Of a stretch of DNA of 64,000 nucleotides, positions 49,261 through 58,331 are shown in pieces. A program made the translations under genes and the position numbers. The notes under the pieces are model-generated. The model had not been told where the DNA came from and ran no database searches. It saw nothing but the letters and a program-made list of their open reading frames with translations. The DNA is from Deltaproteobacteria bacterium HGW-Deltaproteobacteria-14 (GTDB lineage Bacteria; Myxococcota_A; UBA9042; PHBI01). Each line of letters opens with the position of its first letter. Within the stretch, counting starts at the first letter, position 1. The stretch covers positions 1 to 64,000 of the forward strand of contig PHBI01000011.1 of assembly GCA_002841945.1 (NCBI GenBank), read 5' to 3'.

Positions 49261-51861
49261 ATGAGCGTTACCTTTCGAGCGGTCGTGGCCGTGGTCGCGG
49301 TGCTCGCGGCGTGTGGCGGCGAGGACGGCGGGATCGAGGCGGTGGACGCGGGGGACACGGCCGCTGCTGACACGGCGGCGGTCGACACCCGGCTGCCGCC
49401 CCTCGACGTGACGCCGGCGGACACCGCGAGCGCGGCGGACACCGTGAACCCGGACGGGGCCGTCGGGGACACCGCGGCGGGCGACGTCGGGGCCTGTGGC
49501 GGCGCGTTCGAGTGCCCGTGCAACGGCAACTCGGACTGCGTCGACGAGCTGTGCGTCGAGGGGCGTGACGGGCGCATCTGCACGCGGACCTGCGTGGCCG
49601 AGTGTCCGAACGGGTACGACTGCGTCAGCTCGACCGCGATCGGCCCCGACCCGATATTTCTGTGCCTGCCGCGGCACGTGAGGCTGTGCCGGCCGTGTCG
49701 CGTGGACGGGGACTGCCAGGACGTCGGCGACCCGTTCCCGGCGTACTGCCTCGCGGGGCCGGACCCGAGCCAGGGGAGCTTCTGCGGCAGCTCGTGCGCG
49801 GGGCGGGAGTGTCCCGAGGGGTACGGGTGCGAGTCGGTGACGCTGGCGAGCGGCGGGATCGCCAAGCAGTGCGTGCCCCAGGGCGGGGCGCAGTGCCAGT
49901 GCCGGCCGTCGTGGGACGGGCTCGGCTTCGCGACGACGTGCGGCATCACCAACGGCTACGGGACGTGCGACGGGACGCGGACGTGCGGGGAGTTCGGGTT
50001 GACGCCGTGCGACGGCCCGCAGGCGTCGCAGGAGATCTGCGACGACCTCGACAACGACTGCGACGGCGCGACGGACAACATCGCGGCGACGCCGTGCGCG
50101 GTGCAGAACCAGTACGGCACGTGCCCCGGGACGCTGGCGTGCGGCGCGCTCGGGCCGGAGTGTCAGGGGGCGGCGCCGGCCGCCGAGAGCTGCAACGGGG
50201 CGGACGACAACTGCAACGGCCAGACCGACGAGGCGGGGTGCGACGACGGGCTCGGGTGTACGACCGACACCTGCGCCGGGCCGTTCGACTGCCGCCACCA
50301 GCTGCAGGCCGGGTTCTGCGCGATCGACGCGGCGTGCTGGGTCAACGGGGCCTTCAACCCGAACAACGCCTGCCAGGTGTGCAACACCGGGGCCAGCACG
50401 ACCGCGTGGTCTCAGGCGGGCAACACCTGCCTGATCAACGGGCAGTGCTACCCCAACGGCGCGGTGAACCCGAGCAACGCGTGCCAGGTGTGCGACGTGA
50501 CCCAGGGGGCGTCGGCGTGGTCGGTGGCGGGCAACACCTGCACCATCGGTGGCGCGTGCTACGCGAGCGGGGCGGCAAACCCGCAGAACGCCTGCCAGAT
50601 CTGCGCGCCGAGCCAGAGCACGACGGCGTGGACCCAGGCGGTGGCGACCTGCAACATCCAGGGGCAGTGCTACGCCTCGGGGGTGACCAAGCCCGGCGCG
50701 CCGTGCCTCGTGTGCTCGCCCGACCAGAACGCGACCGGGTGGACGGCGCGGCCGAGCACGGCGAGCTGTGACGACCAGAGCGCGTGCAGCAGCGACGATC
50801 ACTGCGACGGCGCCGGGCTCTGCGTCGGCGACAAGAGCTGTAACGACGGCGTGGCCTGCACGACCGACACCTGCACGGCGAGCGGGTGCGACAACAGCGG
50901 CGTGCCGAACGGGTGGTGCCGCATCGGCGGGACCTGCTACACGAACAACACGTCGAACCCCGGCAACGTCTGTCAGCGCTGCAACCCGGGGGCGAGCCAG
51001 ACGGCGTGGTCGCCGCAGCCGAGCACGGTCGCGTGCGAGGATGGCAGCGCGTGTACGACCGGGGACCACTGTAACGGCTCCGGCTCCTGCACCTCCGGCG
51101 GGAGCTGCTACGACGGCCTGTCGTGCACCAACGACCTCTGCAACCCCGCGGTCGGCTGCAGCTACCCGACCGCGAGCGGCAAGTGCAAGATCAACGACGC
51201 CTGCTACTCCAACGGCGACACCCAGCCCGGCAACGTCTGCTACAAGTGCAACACCAGCGTCACCCAGTCCGGCTGGTCCTACAACAACGGCGCCAGCTGC
51301 AACGACGGCAACGAGTGTACGAACGGCGACACCTGCGCGAGCGGCGGCTGCGCCGGCACCCCCAACACCGACGACTATGAGGGGAACAATTCGGTCGGCG
51401 CGGCCAAGTCGCTGCCCTACAACTTCGGCGATGGCGAGGGCTGGGCCGCTGACGCGCGCTCGACGACCGCAAACCTCTATCCGAGCGGGGACGAAGACTG
51501 GTTCACGTACCGCGTAGCGGACAACAACAACTTCTTCCAGCCCCACCCCACCGTGGAGTTGTCCGGCATCCCCGCCGGCATGAACTACAACCTGTGTGTT
51601 TACTGGCAGTGCGACGACCCTGGCGATGGTCAGTCTACGAGCTGCGAACAGGGCAGCAGCACGGCCAAGGTCAACGGGATGCCGGGCTGCTGTAGCGCGG
51701 CGTCCGGGTCGTCGACCGAGATCGTCGAGCTCAAGCCCGACTGCCCCAACAGCGGGACGTTCACCGCGGACGACGAGACGGGGACCGCGTTCGTGCGCGT
51801 CTACCGCGTCTCGGGTACCTGGACCTGCTCGAACTACTCCCTGAAGTACGGCAACAAATGA
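49261..51861 (+). CDS. Cys-rich repeat lipoprotein with MopE-like motif
   Basis: Lipobox AAC, Asp/Thr-rich linker, ICDDLDNDCDGATD, then tandem C.I.G.CY.NG..NP.N.CQ.C repeats. Confidence 0.75.
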   Translation: MSVTFRAVVAVVAVLAACGGEDGGIEAVDAGDTAAADTAAVDTRLPPLDVTPADTASAADTVNPDGAVGDTAAGDVGACGGAFECPCNGNSDCVDELCVEGRDGRICTRTCVAECPNGYDCVSSTAIGPDPIFLCLPRHVRLCRPCRVDGDCQDVGDPFPAYCLAGPDPSQGSFCGSSCAGRECPEGYGCESVTLASGGIAKQCVPQGGAQCQCRPSWDGLGFATTCGITNGYGTCDGTRTCGEFGLTPCDGPQASQEICDDLDNDCDGATDNIAATPCAVQNQYGTCPGTLACGALGPECQGAAPAAESCNGADDNCNGQTDEAGCDDGLGCTTDTCAGPFDCRHQLQAGFCAIDAACWVNGAFNPNNACQVCNTGASTTAWSQAGNTCLINGQCYPNGAVNPSNACQVCDVTQGASAWSVAGNTCTIGGACYASGAANPQNACQICAPSQSTTAWTQAVATCNIQGQCYASGVTKPGAPCLVCSPDQNATGWTARPSTASCDDQSACSSDDHCDGAGLCVGDKSCNDGVACTTDTCTASGCDNSGVPNGWCRIGGTCYTNNTSNPGNVCQRCNPGASQTAWSPQPSTVACEDGSACTTGDHCNGSGSCTSGGSCYDGLSCTNDLCNPAVGCSYPTASGKCKINDACYSNGDTQPGNVCYKCNTSVTQSGWSYNNGASCNDGNECTNGDTCASGGCAGTPNTDDYEGNNSVGAAKSLPYNFGDGEGWAADARSTTANLYPSGDEDWFTYRVADNNNFFQPHPTVELSGIPAGMNYNLCVYWQCDDPGDGQSTSCEQGSSTAKVNGMPGCCSAASGSSTEIVELKPDCPNSGTFTADDETGTAFVRVYRVSGTWTCSNYSLKYGNK

Positions 51862-51898
51862 CCCGGCGTTTGTCGTTGGCGAGTACCAATGCCGACGC

Positions 51899-53899
51899 CT
51901 ACTTGCACAACATTCCCCCGTGCGAGTTCCTGCGCATCACGAATCCGTCAGCCGTTGCCCCGATGGCTTGCGTGTCCTGAAGCTCCCCAGCGAACCTTCC
52001 CCCGATGAAGATACCGTCTGGTGTCGCGGCCGCGTCGCTGGTGTGATGGATGTGGTCGGAAATCTGACTGAGCCCAGCGGAGCCGTCCGTGAGCGATAGG
52101 GCGCCGATGACCGTTCCATCTCCTATCGCGAAGGCCGCAATCGACATCGTCGTGATCGTGGTGTCGGCGGGCGCGACCGCGACTGGTGGGCTCGCGTCCC
52201 CGAAGACGGCCATCCCCCTGTGGAGCGCCAACACGTACAGCGCGCCAGAGTCGGGTGAGGGAGCGGCGATTGACGCCAGCACAAGGTAATCGGAAGGAGA
52301 GTAGACTTTACCGAGCCAAACGAAGTCGCTCTCAGCATCGAACGCCACCAACGCAGGACCACTCCAGACGGGAATCCCGACAGCACCTGATCGCGTGTCC
52401 ATATGGCCGGTTCCGGCGTTTGACACTGCGATGACCCCCATCCCGCCGATCTCGGCCGTCGCAGTCACCAACGACTCCGCTTCCCCTGTCGGGATCCGGG
52501 CGAATGATGTTGGTGTGAAGGTCTCATCCAGGAAGATGACGACGGGCGTGAAATCGATCGCGTCCGGGGAGGGCGCGATGCTGAACGGCCCCGCGTCCAA
52601 CCCGCCGAGGAGTGCCCCAGCAAGCATGAACCGGCCGGAAGAGAGCGCTACGACCCGCGTAAAGGCGAGCGCGTTCGGTGACCCGTTCGCCCCTTCCGGT
52701 AGCGAGAATGTCGCGACCTTTTCGAGCACCCCGATGGGTGAGATGACGGCGGCGCCGGCCCACATGGATGCGAAGTCCTCACCGATCAACGGGATGTGGC
52801 CAAGGGATGCGTTTGAACGAAGGTCAAGCGAAGTAGACCCCGTGACCCCTATGACGACGCGCCCCGCAGCGTCCGCGTCCATGGATACAGGAATCGCGCC
52901 GACATCGCCGCCGCCGCTCGGTATTCCCCAGATGGACCACACGTTGCTAAACGTCGCGCTCAAGCGCAGGACGAAGATTCCAGCGGTGGGTGAGTCGGGC
53001 GGGTTAGTGAGGTCCGATGCGAAGGAACCTCGCCACGCTCCGGCGATGGTGATCGCGTTGTCCGCCGTAACCGCGATGCCGCCCTCGCAGTCGATCTGGC
53101 CGTCGGAGGCCGCCACGATCGCAGCCCCGATCACGCGCCCGTACTTGTCGAAGCGCGCGATGAACACGGCTGATTCCGTCCCCTGCGGGAGCGCAAGGAC
53201 GATTGGTGTACCGCTCGCCGAATCTCCGACCATGAGACTCGGGCTGCGAAACGTCCCCGCAACGACGAGCGACTTGTCAGGTGCCACCTCGATCCAGCGG
53301 ACGCCGTCCACGTCGCTACCACTGAGGCCGACGGTCCAGTCGCCAACGCTGTCGTCCGGCTCGCCACTCCCGACGCAGTTCCCTCCCATGCACGTATCCA
53401 CCAAGGTGCACGAATCCTCATCGTCGCACACCGAGTCGTCCGGGCGGGTGGGGTGAGAGCAGGTGCCGGAGCCTGGGTCGCACGCGCCCCTCGCATGACA
53501 GGTGTCGAGGGCCTGACACACCACCGGTGTCGCGACGCAGGAACCCGCGACGCAGTGGTCGCCGGTCGTGCACAGGTCGCCGTCGTCGCAGCTCCCCTCG
53601 ACGTTCTTGGGGCGGCACGCGTGGTTGATGCAGGCGCGTTCGCGACAGGGGCCCGCGACCACGGGGCAGTCTTCGGCGACGGTGCACTCGCCAGCGTCGA
53701 GGTCATCGTGGGTGTCGGCATCGGTCGACGAGCCCGTGTCGGAGGCGATGACGCTGGTGTCCGGTGCGACGCTGGTGTCCGACATCGAGACCTCGTCGAC
53801 CTCGCTCGTGTCTACGTCTGCTCGCTGTTCGAGGGGCGGAAAGCAGCCGGCGACGAGAGCGGTGCAGGTCAGAACCACAGCGTAGCCAGGTCGCATCAT
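51899..53899 (-). CDS. Lipoprotein with Cys-rich N-terminal module and beta-propeller-like body
   Basis: Lipobox VAGC, Asp/Thr linker, CDDGDLCTTGDHCVAGSC, then repeated IARFDKYGRVIGA / GTFRSP-type strands. Confidence 0.65.
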   Translation of the reverse strand: MMRPGYAVVLTCTALVAGCFPPLEQRADVDTSEVDEVSMSDTSVAPDTSVIASDTGSSTDADTHDDLDAGECTVAEDCPVVAGPCRERACINHACRPKNVEGSCDDGDLCTTGDHCVAGSCVATPVVCQALDTCHARGACDPGSGTCSHPTRPDDSVCDDEDSCTLVDTCMGGNCVGSGEPDDSVGDWTVGLSGSDVDGVRWIEVAPDKSLVVAGTFRSPSLMVGDSASGTPIVLALPQGTESAVFIARFDKYGRVIGAAIVAASDGQIDCEGGIAVTADNAITIAGAWRGSFASDLTNPPDSPTAGIFVLRLSATFSNVWSIWGIPSGGGDVGAIPVSMDADAAGRVVIGVTGSTSLDLRSNASLGHIPLIGEDFASMWAGAAVISPIGVLEKVATFSLPEGANGSPNALAFTRVVALSSGRFMLAGALLGGLDAGPFSIAPSPDAIDFTPVVIFLDETFTPTSFARIPTGEAESLVTATAEIGGMGVIAVSNAGTGHMDTRSGAVGIPVWSGPALVAFDAESDFVWLGKVYSPSDYLVLASIAAPSPDSGALYVLALHRGMAVFGDASPPVAVAPADTTITTMSIAAFAIGDGTVIGALSLTDGSAGLSQISDHIHHTSDAAATPDGIFIGGRFAGELQDTQAIGATADGFVMRRNSHGGMLCK

Positions 53900-53966
53900 C
53901 TTCCCCCCTCACCCCGTGTGTCCCCAGACGACAGCCCGGCGAGTCTACCTCGGACCCGTCCGGGAT

Positions 53967-55310
53967 TCACTCCGATGGCGCGGCGAAGACCGCGACGCGG
54001 ACGGCGTACTGGCCGCCGCCGAGGGACTCGGTCCAGGCGGCGGCGAGGACGCCGCGGCCATAGGCGACAGCCGGGCGGTAGGCGAGGGGGAAGGAGCCTG
54101 TGGCGAGGGTCGCGTCGCCGTCGAAGCCGGCGGCCCCGAAGGTCCCGAGCCGCGCCGACACCGCCGCGCCCGAGCCGGTGAACCACACCGCCGCGAAGCG
54201 GTCGTCGCCGAGCGCCGCCAGCGCCGGCTGGTAGGTCTTCGCGGTCGCGAGATCCGGGCCCGAGACCGGCGCCGGCGTGGAGTCGATGTCCGCCAAAACA
54301 GACAGCTGTATCGTGGTGCCGAGATTTGCTGCGACTGCGAAGGACGGCGTCCGTGGGTCGGCCGCGACGGCGGCGCCGCTGGCGTCGACGCCCGGCGCCG
54401 CAGCGACCCCGAGCACCTCGGACGGGGCGCCGTCGGCGGAGAAGCGGCGGAGCACGACGCGGGTGTCAGCGGCCGAGTCCGCCGCGTCCTCCCAGCTGGC
54501 GATGACCGCTCCGGTCGCGTCGACCGCGACCGCCGGGAACGCCTGGGACGCCGTGGCGCTCGGCAGCGCGGTCGTCGCCGCGCCGACGACGGCCCCCTCG
54601 GCGTCGTAGCGCTGGAAGAAGACGCTGAACCCCGGCGCGTCCCCGGGGCGGACCCCGGCGATGACGAAGCCGCCGTCGGCGTCGCATGCCACGTCGGCGA
54701 GCCAGTGGTTGCCCGCGACCCCCGTAGCGACGTTCACGTCAGCGCCGTCCTGTGGTCGCGCGTCGGCGAAGTAGCGCCGGAAGTGGACCTCGAGGTTCCC
54801 CCCGCCGTCGGGGGCCACCTCCTTGGTGTCCACCGACCAGGCGATCACGTAGCCGCCCCCGCTGAGCGCGCAGGCCGCCGGCTCGTTGTGGACGCCGCGC
54901 GGGTCCGTGTTGACCTGGATCGGGTCGGCCGCCTCCGTGCCGTCCGGCCAGCGCAGCGCCCGGTAGATGACGAGCTTGTCGCCCACTTGGCCCGTCCACG
55001 CGACGAGCACCGAGCGATCGGCGCCGATCGCGAGCGTGGGCTGCACGGACAGCTGTGCGCCCGCAGGCGTCACGATCGCCGGGTCGACCAGCGGGGGGAC
55101 CGCCCACGCCGGGCTCGCGGTGTCGCTCGCGAGCGTGTCCACGGCGTCCGGTGCCGCGTCCGCGTCCGCGTCCGAGTCGGCCCCGTCGCTCACCTCTTCG
55201 GCGGTGTCCACGGCGTCCGCGTCGCCGCCCGCCGCCGCGTCATCGCCACACGCCGCGAGCCCCGCGAGGAGCGCGCCGCAGACCGCCAGCCAAAGGAGTG
55301 TTCGCGTCAT
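53967..55310 (-). CDS. Lipoprotein, repetitive beta-propeller-like
   Basis: Lipobox LAAC, Asp/Ala/Thr-rich linker, repeated VLVAWTG / GYVIAWS / FVIAG / VIASWED elements. Confidence 0.65.
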   Translation of the reverse strand: MTRTLLWLAVCGALLAGLAACGDDAAAGGDADAVDTAEEVSDGADSDADADAAPDAVDTLASDTASPAWAVPPLVDPAIVTPAGAQLSVQPTLAIGADRSVLVAWTGQVGDKLVIYRALRWPDGTEAADPIQVNTDPRGVHNEPAACALSGGGYVIAWSVDTKEVAPDGGGNLEVHFRRYFADARPQDGADVNVATGVAGNHWLADVACDADGGFVIAGVRPGDAPGFSVFFQRYDAEGAVVGAATTALPSATASQAFPAVAVDATGAVIASWEDAADSAADTRVVLRRFSADGAPSEVLGVAAAPGVDASGAAVAADPRTPSFAVAANLGTTIQLSVLADIDSTPAPVSGPDLATAKTYQPALAALGDDRFAAVWFTGSGAAVSARLGTFGAAGFDGDATLATGSFPLAYRPAVAYGRGVLAAAWTESLGGGQYAVRVAVFAAPSE

Positions 55311-55357
55311 GCGGACGACCTTGTCCCCGCGCGGGCAAAACCTCAACCGGACGAGAC

Positions 55358-55389
55358 GCGACGGGCGGGCCGTGTGGCCCGCCCGTCGC
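55358..55389 (-). terminator. Strong hairpin downstream of the YXWGXW gene, possible terminator
   Basis: 14-bp perfect stem GCGACGGGCGGGCC-GTGT-GGCCCGCCCGTCGC. No clear U-tract. Confidence 0.5.
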
Positions 55390-55415
55390 CCTGTGGGTGG
55401 GTTGATCCGGCCGAA

Positions 55416-56558
55416 CTACGGGTGCGGCATGGGCGCGGGCTTGCGCGGGGTGCGATCGCCGCGCCGCTGCACCCGCTCGCCGCGCTTCTGCTTGTCCTCG
55501 CCGCGCTTCTGCTTGGCGTCACCGCGCTTCTGCTGCACCTCGCCGCGCCGCTGGACGCGCTCGCCGCGCTGCTGCATCCGCGTGTTCCCGGTCCGCTCGC
55601 CACGCCGCTCGATCCGCTCCCCCCGCCGCTCGGTCCGCTCGCCCCGCCGCTCCTGCCGGACGCCGCGGTTCTCCTGGCGCTCGCCCCGACGCTCGACCCG
55701 CTCGCCGCGCCGCTCCTGCCGGACGCCGTTGCGCCACTGCCGCCGATCGGCCCGGCGGTGCTCGGACATCACGTGCGCGCGCCGCACCGGCCCGTAGTGC
55801 CGCGCCGAACGCGCCGATCCGCGCACCCAGGAGCCCGCGACCCAGCCGCCCCGGCCCCAGTGGCCATCGCGCCAGTAGTGCCCGGCGCGCCGCTCCGGCC
55901 GCCAGAAGCCGGCGACCCAGCCGTGCGGCCCGTGGTAGCCCGCGGCCCAGACCCAACCCGGCCGCGACCCGGTCGGCCGCCAGTAGCCCGGCACCCAGCG
56001 ACCGTAGCGCCAGGTCCCCTCGACCCACACCTGGCCGGGGCGCCGCGTCTCGCGCCAGTGGCCCTCGACCCAGCCGTCGGTCGCGTAGTCGTAGCGGCCG
56101 GACACCCACACCGCCCCGGCGCGCGCCGAGACCGGCCGCCAGTACCCGTCGACCCAACCCGAGGGGCCGCGGTGGCCCGGGACCCAGACGTAACCGGCCC
56201 GACTCTGCGGCCGCCAGTACCCGGTCACGTAGTAGCCGTCGCTGCCGCGGTAGCCGTTCTCCCAGACGTTGCCGGGGCGGGTCGCGCCGGTCCACGCCCA
56301 GTGCCCTGCGACCCAAACGCCGCGGACGTAGGCGCCCTCGACCCAGTGGTAGCCGGGGCGCTCGCGCAGGCGATAGAAGCCGTCGGAGACGCTCCCGTCT
56401 TCGAGCTCGTCGCCGTCCTCCCAGACGTAGTCCTCGTCGGGGGCCTCGTAGTCGTAGTCGGCGTCGCTGTCGATGGGCGCGGGCTGCGCGCTCGCCACCG
56501 TCGGGACGCACACCAGCGCCGCCATCATCATCAGGGGACCCACGATCCGTCTCATCAC
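55416..56558 (-). CDS. YXWGXW-repeat protein with Arg-rich RRGERxE heptad tail
   Basis: Signal peptide, repeated GYWRP / WVxGxW units, then RRGERVERRGERQENRGVRQERRGERTERRGERIERRGERTG. Confidence 0.75.
   Translation of the reverse strand: MMRRIVGPLMMMAALVCVPTVASAQPAPIDSDADYDYEAPDEDYVWEDGDELEDGSVSDGFYRLRERPGYHWVEGAYVRGVWVAGHWAWTGATRPGNVWENGYRGSDGYYVTGYWRPQSRAGYVWVPGHRGPSGWVDGYWRPVSARAGAVWVSGRYDYATDGWVEGHWRETRRPGQVWVEGTWRYGRWVPGYWRPTGSRPGWVWAAGYHGPHGWVAGFWRPERRAGHYWRDGHWGRGGWVAGSWVRGSARSARHYGPVRRAHVMSEHRRADRRQWRNGVRQERRGERVERRGERQENRGVRQERRGERTERRGERIERRGERTGNTRMQQRGERVQRRGEVQQKRGDAKQKRGEDKQKRGERVQRRGDRTPRKPAPMPHP
55440..55760 (-). repeat. DNA repeats encoding RRGERxE heptads
   Basis: Repeated ~21-bp cgctcgccccgccgctcg-type units. 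Confidence 0.8.
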
Positions 56559-56714
56559 CTACCTCCGTCGCTCACGCGTGCTGCAGTCGTCGCGCATGGG
56601 CGGTGGACGCGCAAGTCTCGGCGGTATTCCCGCGGGGTGCGCCGCCACGCCGGGCGACAGCAGAGGCGCGTCGGCAGCGCGGGCCCGCGAGGGCCGGCGT
56701 GATGTCGACGGGCG

Positions 56715-57497
56715 CTACTCCAGCGCGGCGTTCACCTTCGTGAAGGCGTTGGTCTGATCGTACTTGTCCTTGGCCAGGATGCCCCCCGCCGCGTCGAGCG
56801 CGACCGTCCACGCGTTGGTCGAGGTCACACCGATGTGCGCCGGGAAGACGCCCTCGGTGTCGATGAGGACCGGCATCGTCAGGCCGTAGTCGTCGCGAAT
56901 GGCCTTGCAGTAGGCGGGCGTCATCGCGTTGGCGCCGTCCGCCTCGGTGATCACGAAGAGCCACTCGAAGTCCGCGTTCGCGGCCTTGAACTGCGTATAG
57001 TCCGCGTTCGCCTTGGCGGCGTGGCCCTGGCAGATCGGGCACCAGCCGGCGAACGCCGTCAGGAGCGACGCGGGTCGGCCGCACAGATCCGCGATCCGGT
57101 GCGGGTTTCCGTCGCAGTCGAGGAGGGTCATGTCCGCGAGCACGTCACCGACCGCGGTCCCGTAGGGCCCCGCCGGCGGGCAGCTGTCCCCGACGGCGGT
57201 GTCCGGCGTGCCGGCGGTGTCGGTCGGGCTCGTGTCCGCGATCGCGCCGGTGTCGGTCGCGGCGCTCGTGTCCCCGGGCGTCGCCGTGTCCGCGGGCGCC
57301 AGCGTGTCGCCAGAGACCACGTCCGAGGCCAGGGTGTCGCTCCCCACCTGGTTGGTGTCCGCCGGACCTGTGGTGTCCGCGCTCGTCGAGACGTCGCCGG
57401 TCCCGGTGTCCGCGCCATCACCGCTCGCGGCGTCACACCCGGTCACTCCCAACAGCGCCGCGACGAACGCGGCTCCCATCACTCCCCACGCGGCCAT
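56715..57497 (-). CDS. Redoxin/TlpA-like lipoprotein
   Basis: Lipobox VTGC, long DT-rich linker, LLDCDGNPHRIADLCGRPASLLTAFAGWCPICQGHAAK. Confidence 0.75.
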   Translation of the reverse strand: MAAWGVMGAAFVAALLGVTGCDAASGDGADTGTGDVSTSADTTGPADTNQVGSDTLASDVVSGDTLAPADTATPGDTSAATDTGAIADTSPTDTAGTPDTAVGDSCPPAGPYGTAVGDVLADMTLLDCDGNPHRIADLCGRPASLLTAFAGWCPICQGHAAKANADYTQFKAANADFEWLFVITEADGANAMTPAYCKAIRDDYGLTMPVLIDTEGVFPAHIGVTSTNAWTVALDAAGGILAKDKYDQTNAFTKVNAALE

Positions 57498-57578
57498 TCG
57501 ACTTCTCCCGGCAGACCAGACGCCGGCTTTAGTCGAGACCGTCGGCCGTGGTTACACCCAGCCGCCGGTGCCCCCGGA

Positions 57579-58331
57579 TCACGGCGCGGCGATCACCACC
57601 ATCACCTCGCTCTCGTCGTCGAACGGCTCGCCGTCGAAGCCCCCGCGCGCCGCGGCCTCGCCGAAGCCCGCCGCCTCCAGCAGCCCGTCGAGCATGGGCC
57701 ACGACAGGAAGTGGTGGCGGATGTGTTGCTCGACTGGCCCGCCCGGGAGCTCGAAGCGATAGCTGACGTCGACACGACAAGGGTCGCCGGGCACGACGTT
57801 GCGCTCGGAGACCGCGATCTGCTCGCCGCGCCAGCGGATCGCGCCGGCCGGCTCCCACCCGCTGTCCCACGCCTCCCGCGGGCCACACTCGCCCTCGTCC
57901 ACGGCGTAGGCGTCGAGGATCAAGGCGCCGCCCGGCGCGAGGTGGGCGCGCGCGCACGCCAGACAGCGCACCATCGCCGCGACGTCGTCGAGGGCGTAGA
58001 GCCCGGTGAAGGGGATGAGCACGCGGTCGAAGGTCCCCGGGACCGAGAAGTCGGTCATGTCGCCCTTGACCAGGGTCGCCCGCGCGCGCGCCCGCCCGAC
58101 CAGCGCCTCGTCCGCGAGCGCGAGGAGCGCCGGATCCCGGTCCAGCCCGACGACCTCGTGTCCGGCCTCGGCGAGGGGGACCAGCACCCGGCCGGCGCCA
58201 CAGCCGAGCTCCAGGATGCGCCTGGCGCCCTGGCACGCCCCCAGATAGAACGCCACGTCGCCCTCGGTGCCGCAGTGCAGCGTCCGATAGAGCTCGGCCC
58301 GAGCCCGCGCGTCGAGGTCGTCGCCGCTCAT
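57579..58331 (-). CDS. Class I SAM-dependent methyltransferase
   Basis: GARRILELGCGAGRVLVPLAEAGHEVVGLDRDPALLALA; FDRVLIPFTGLYAL. ATGA overlap with the upstream MopE-like gene. Confidence 0.8.
   Translation of the reverse strand: MSGDDLDARARAELYRTLHCGTEGDVAFYLGACQGARRILELGCGAGRVLVPLAEAGHEVVGLDRDPALLALADEALVGRARARATLVKGDMTDFSVPGTFDRVLIPFTGLYALDDVAAMVRCLACARAHLAPGGALILDAYAVDEGECGPREAWDSGWEPAGAIRWRGEQIAVSERNVVPGDPCRVDVSYRFELPGGPVEQHIRHHFLSWPMLDGLLEAAGFGEAAARGGFDGEPFDDESEVMVVIAAP

Noticed and set aside
53916-56702. 928-aa plus-strand ORF
   Set aside because: Antisense to the propeller-like lipoprotein and YXWGXW genes, whose motifs, lipobox and signal peptides support the minus strand.
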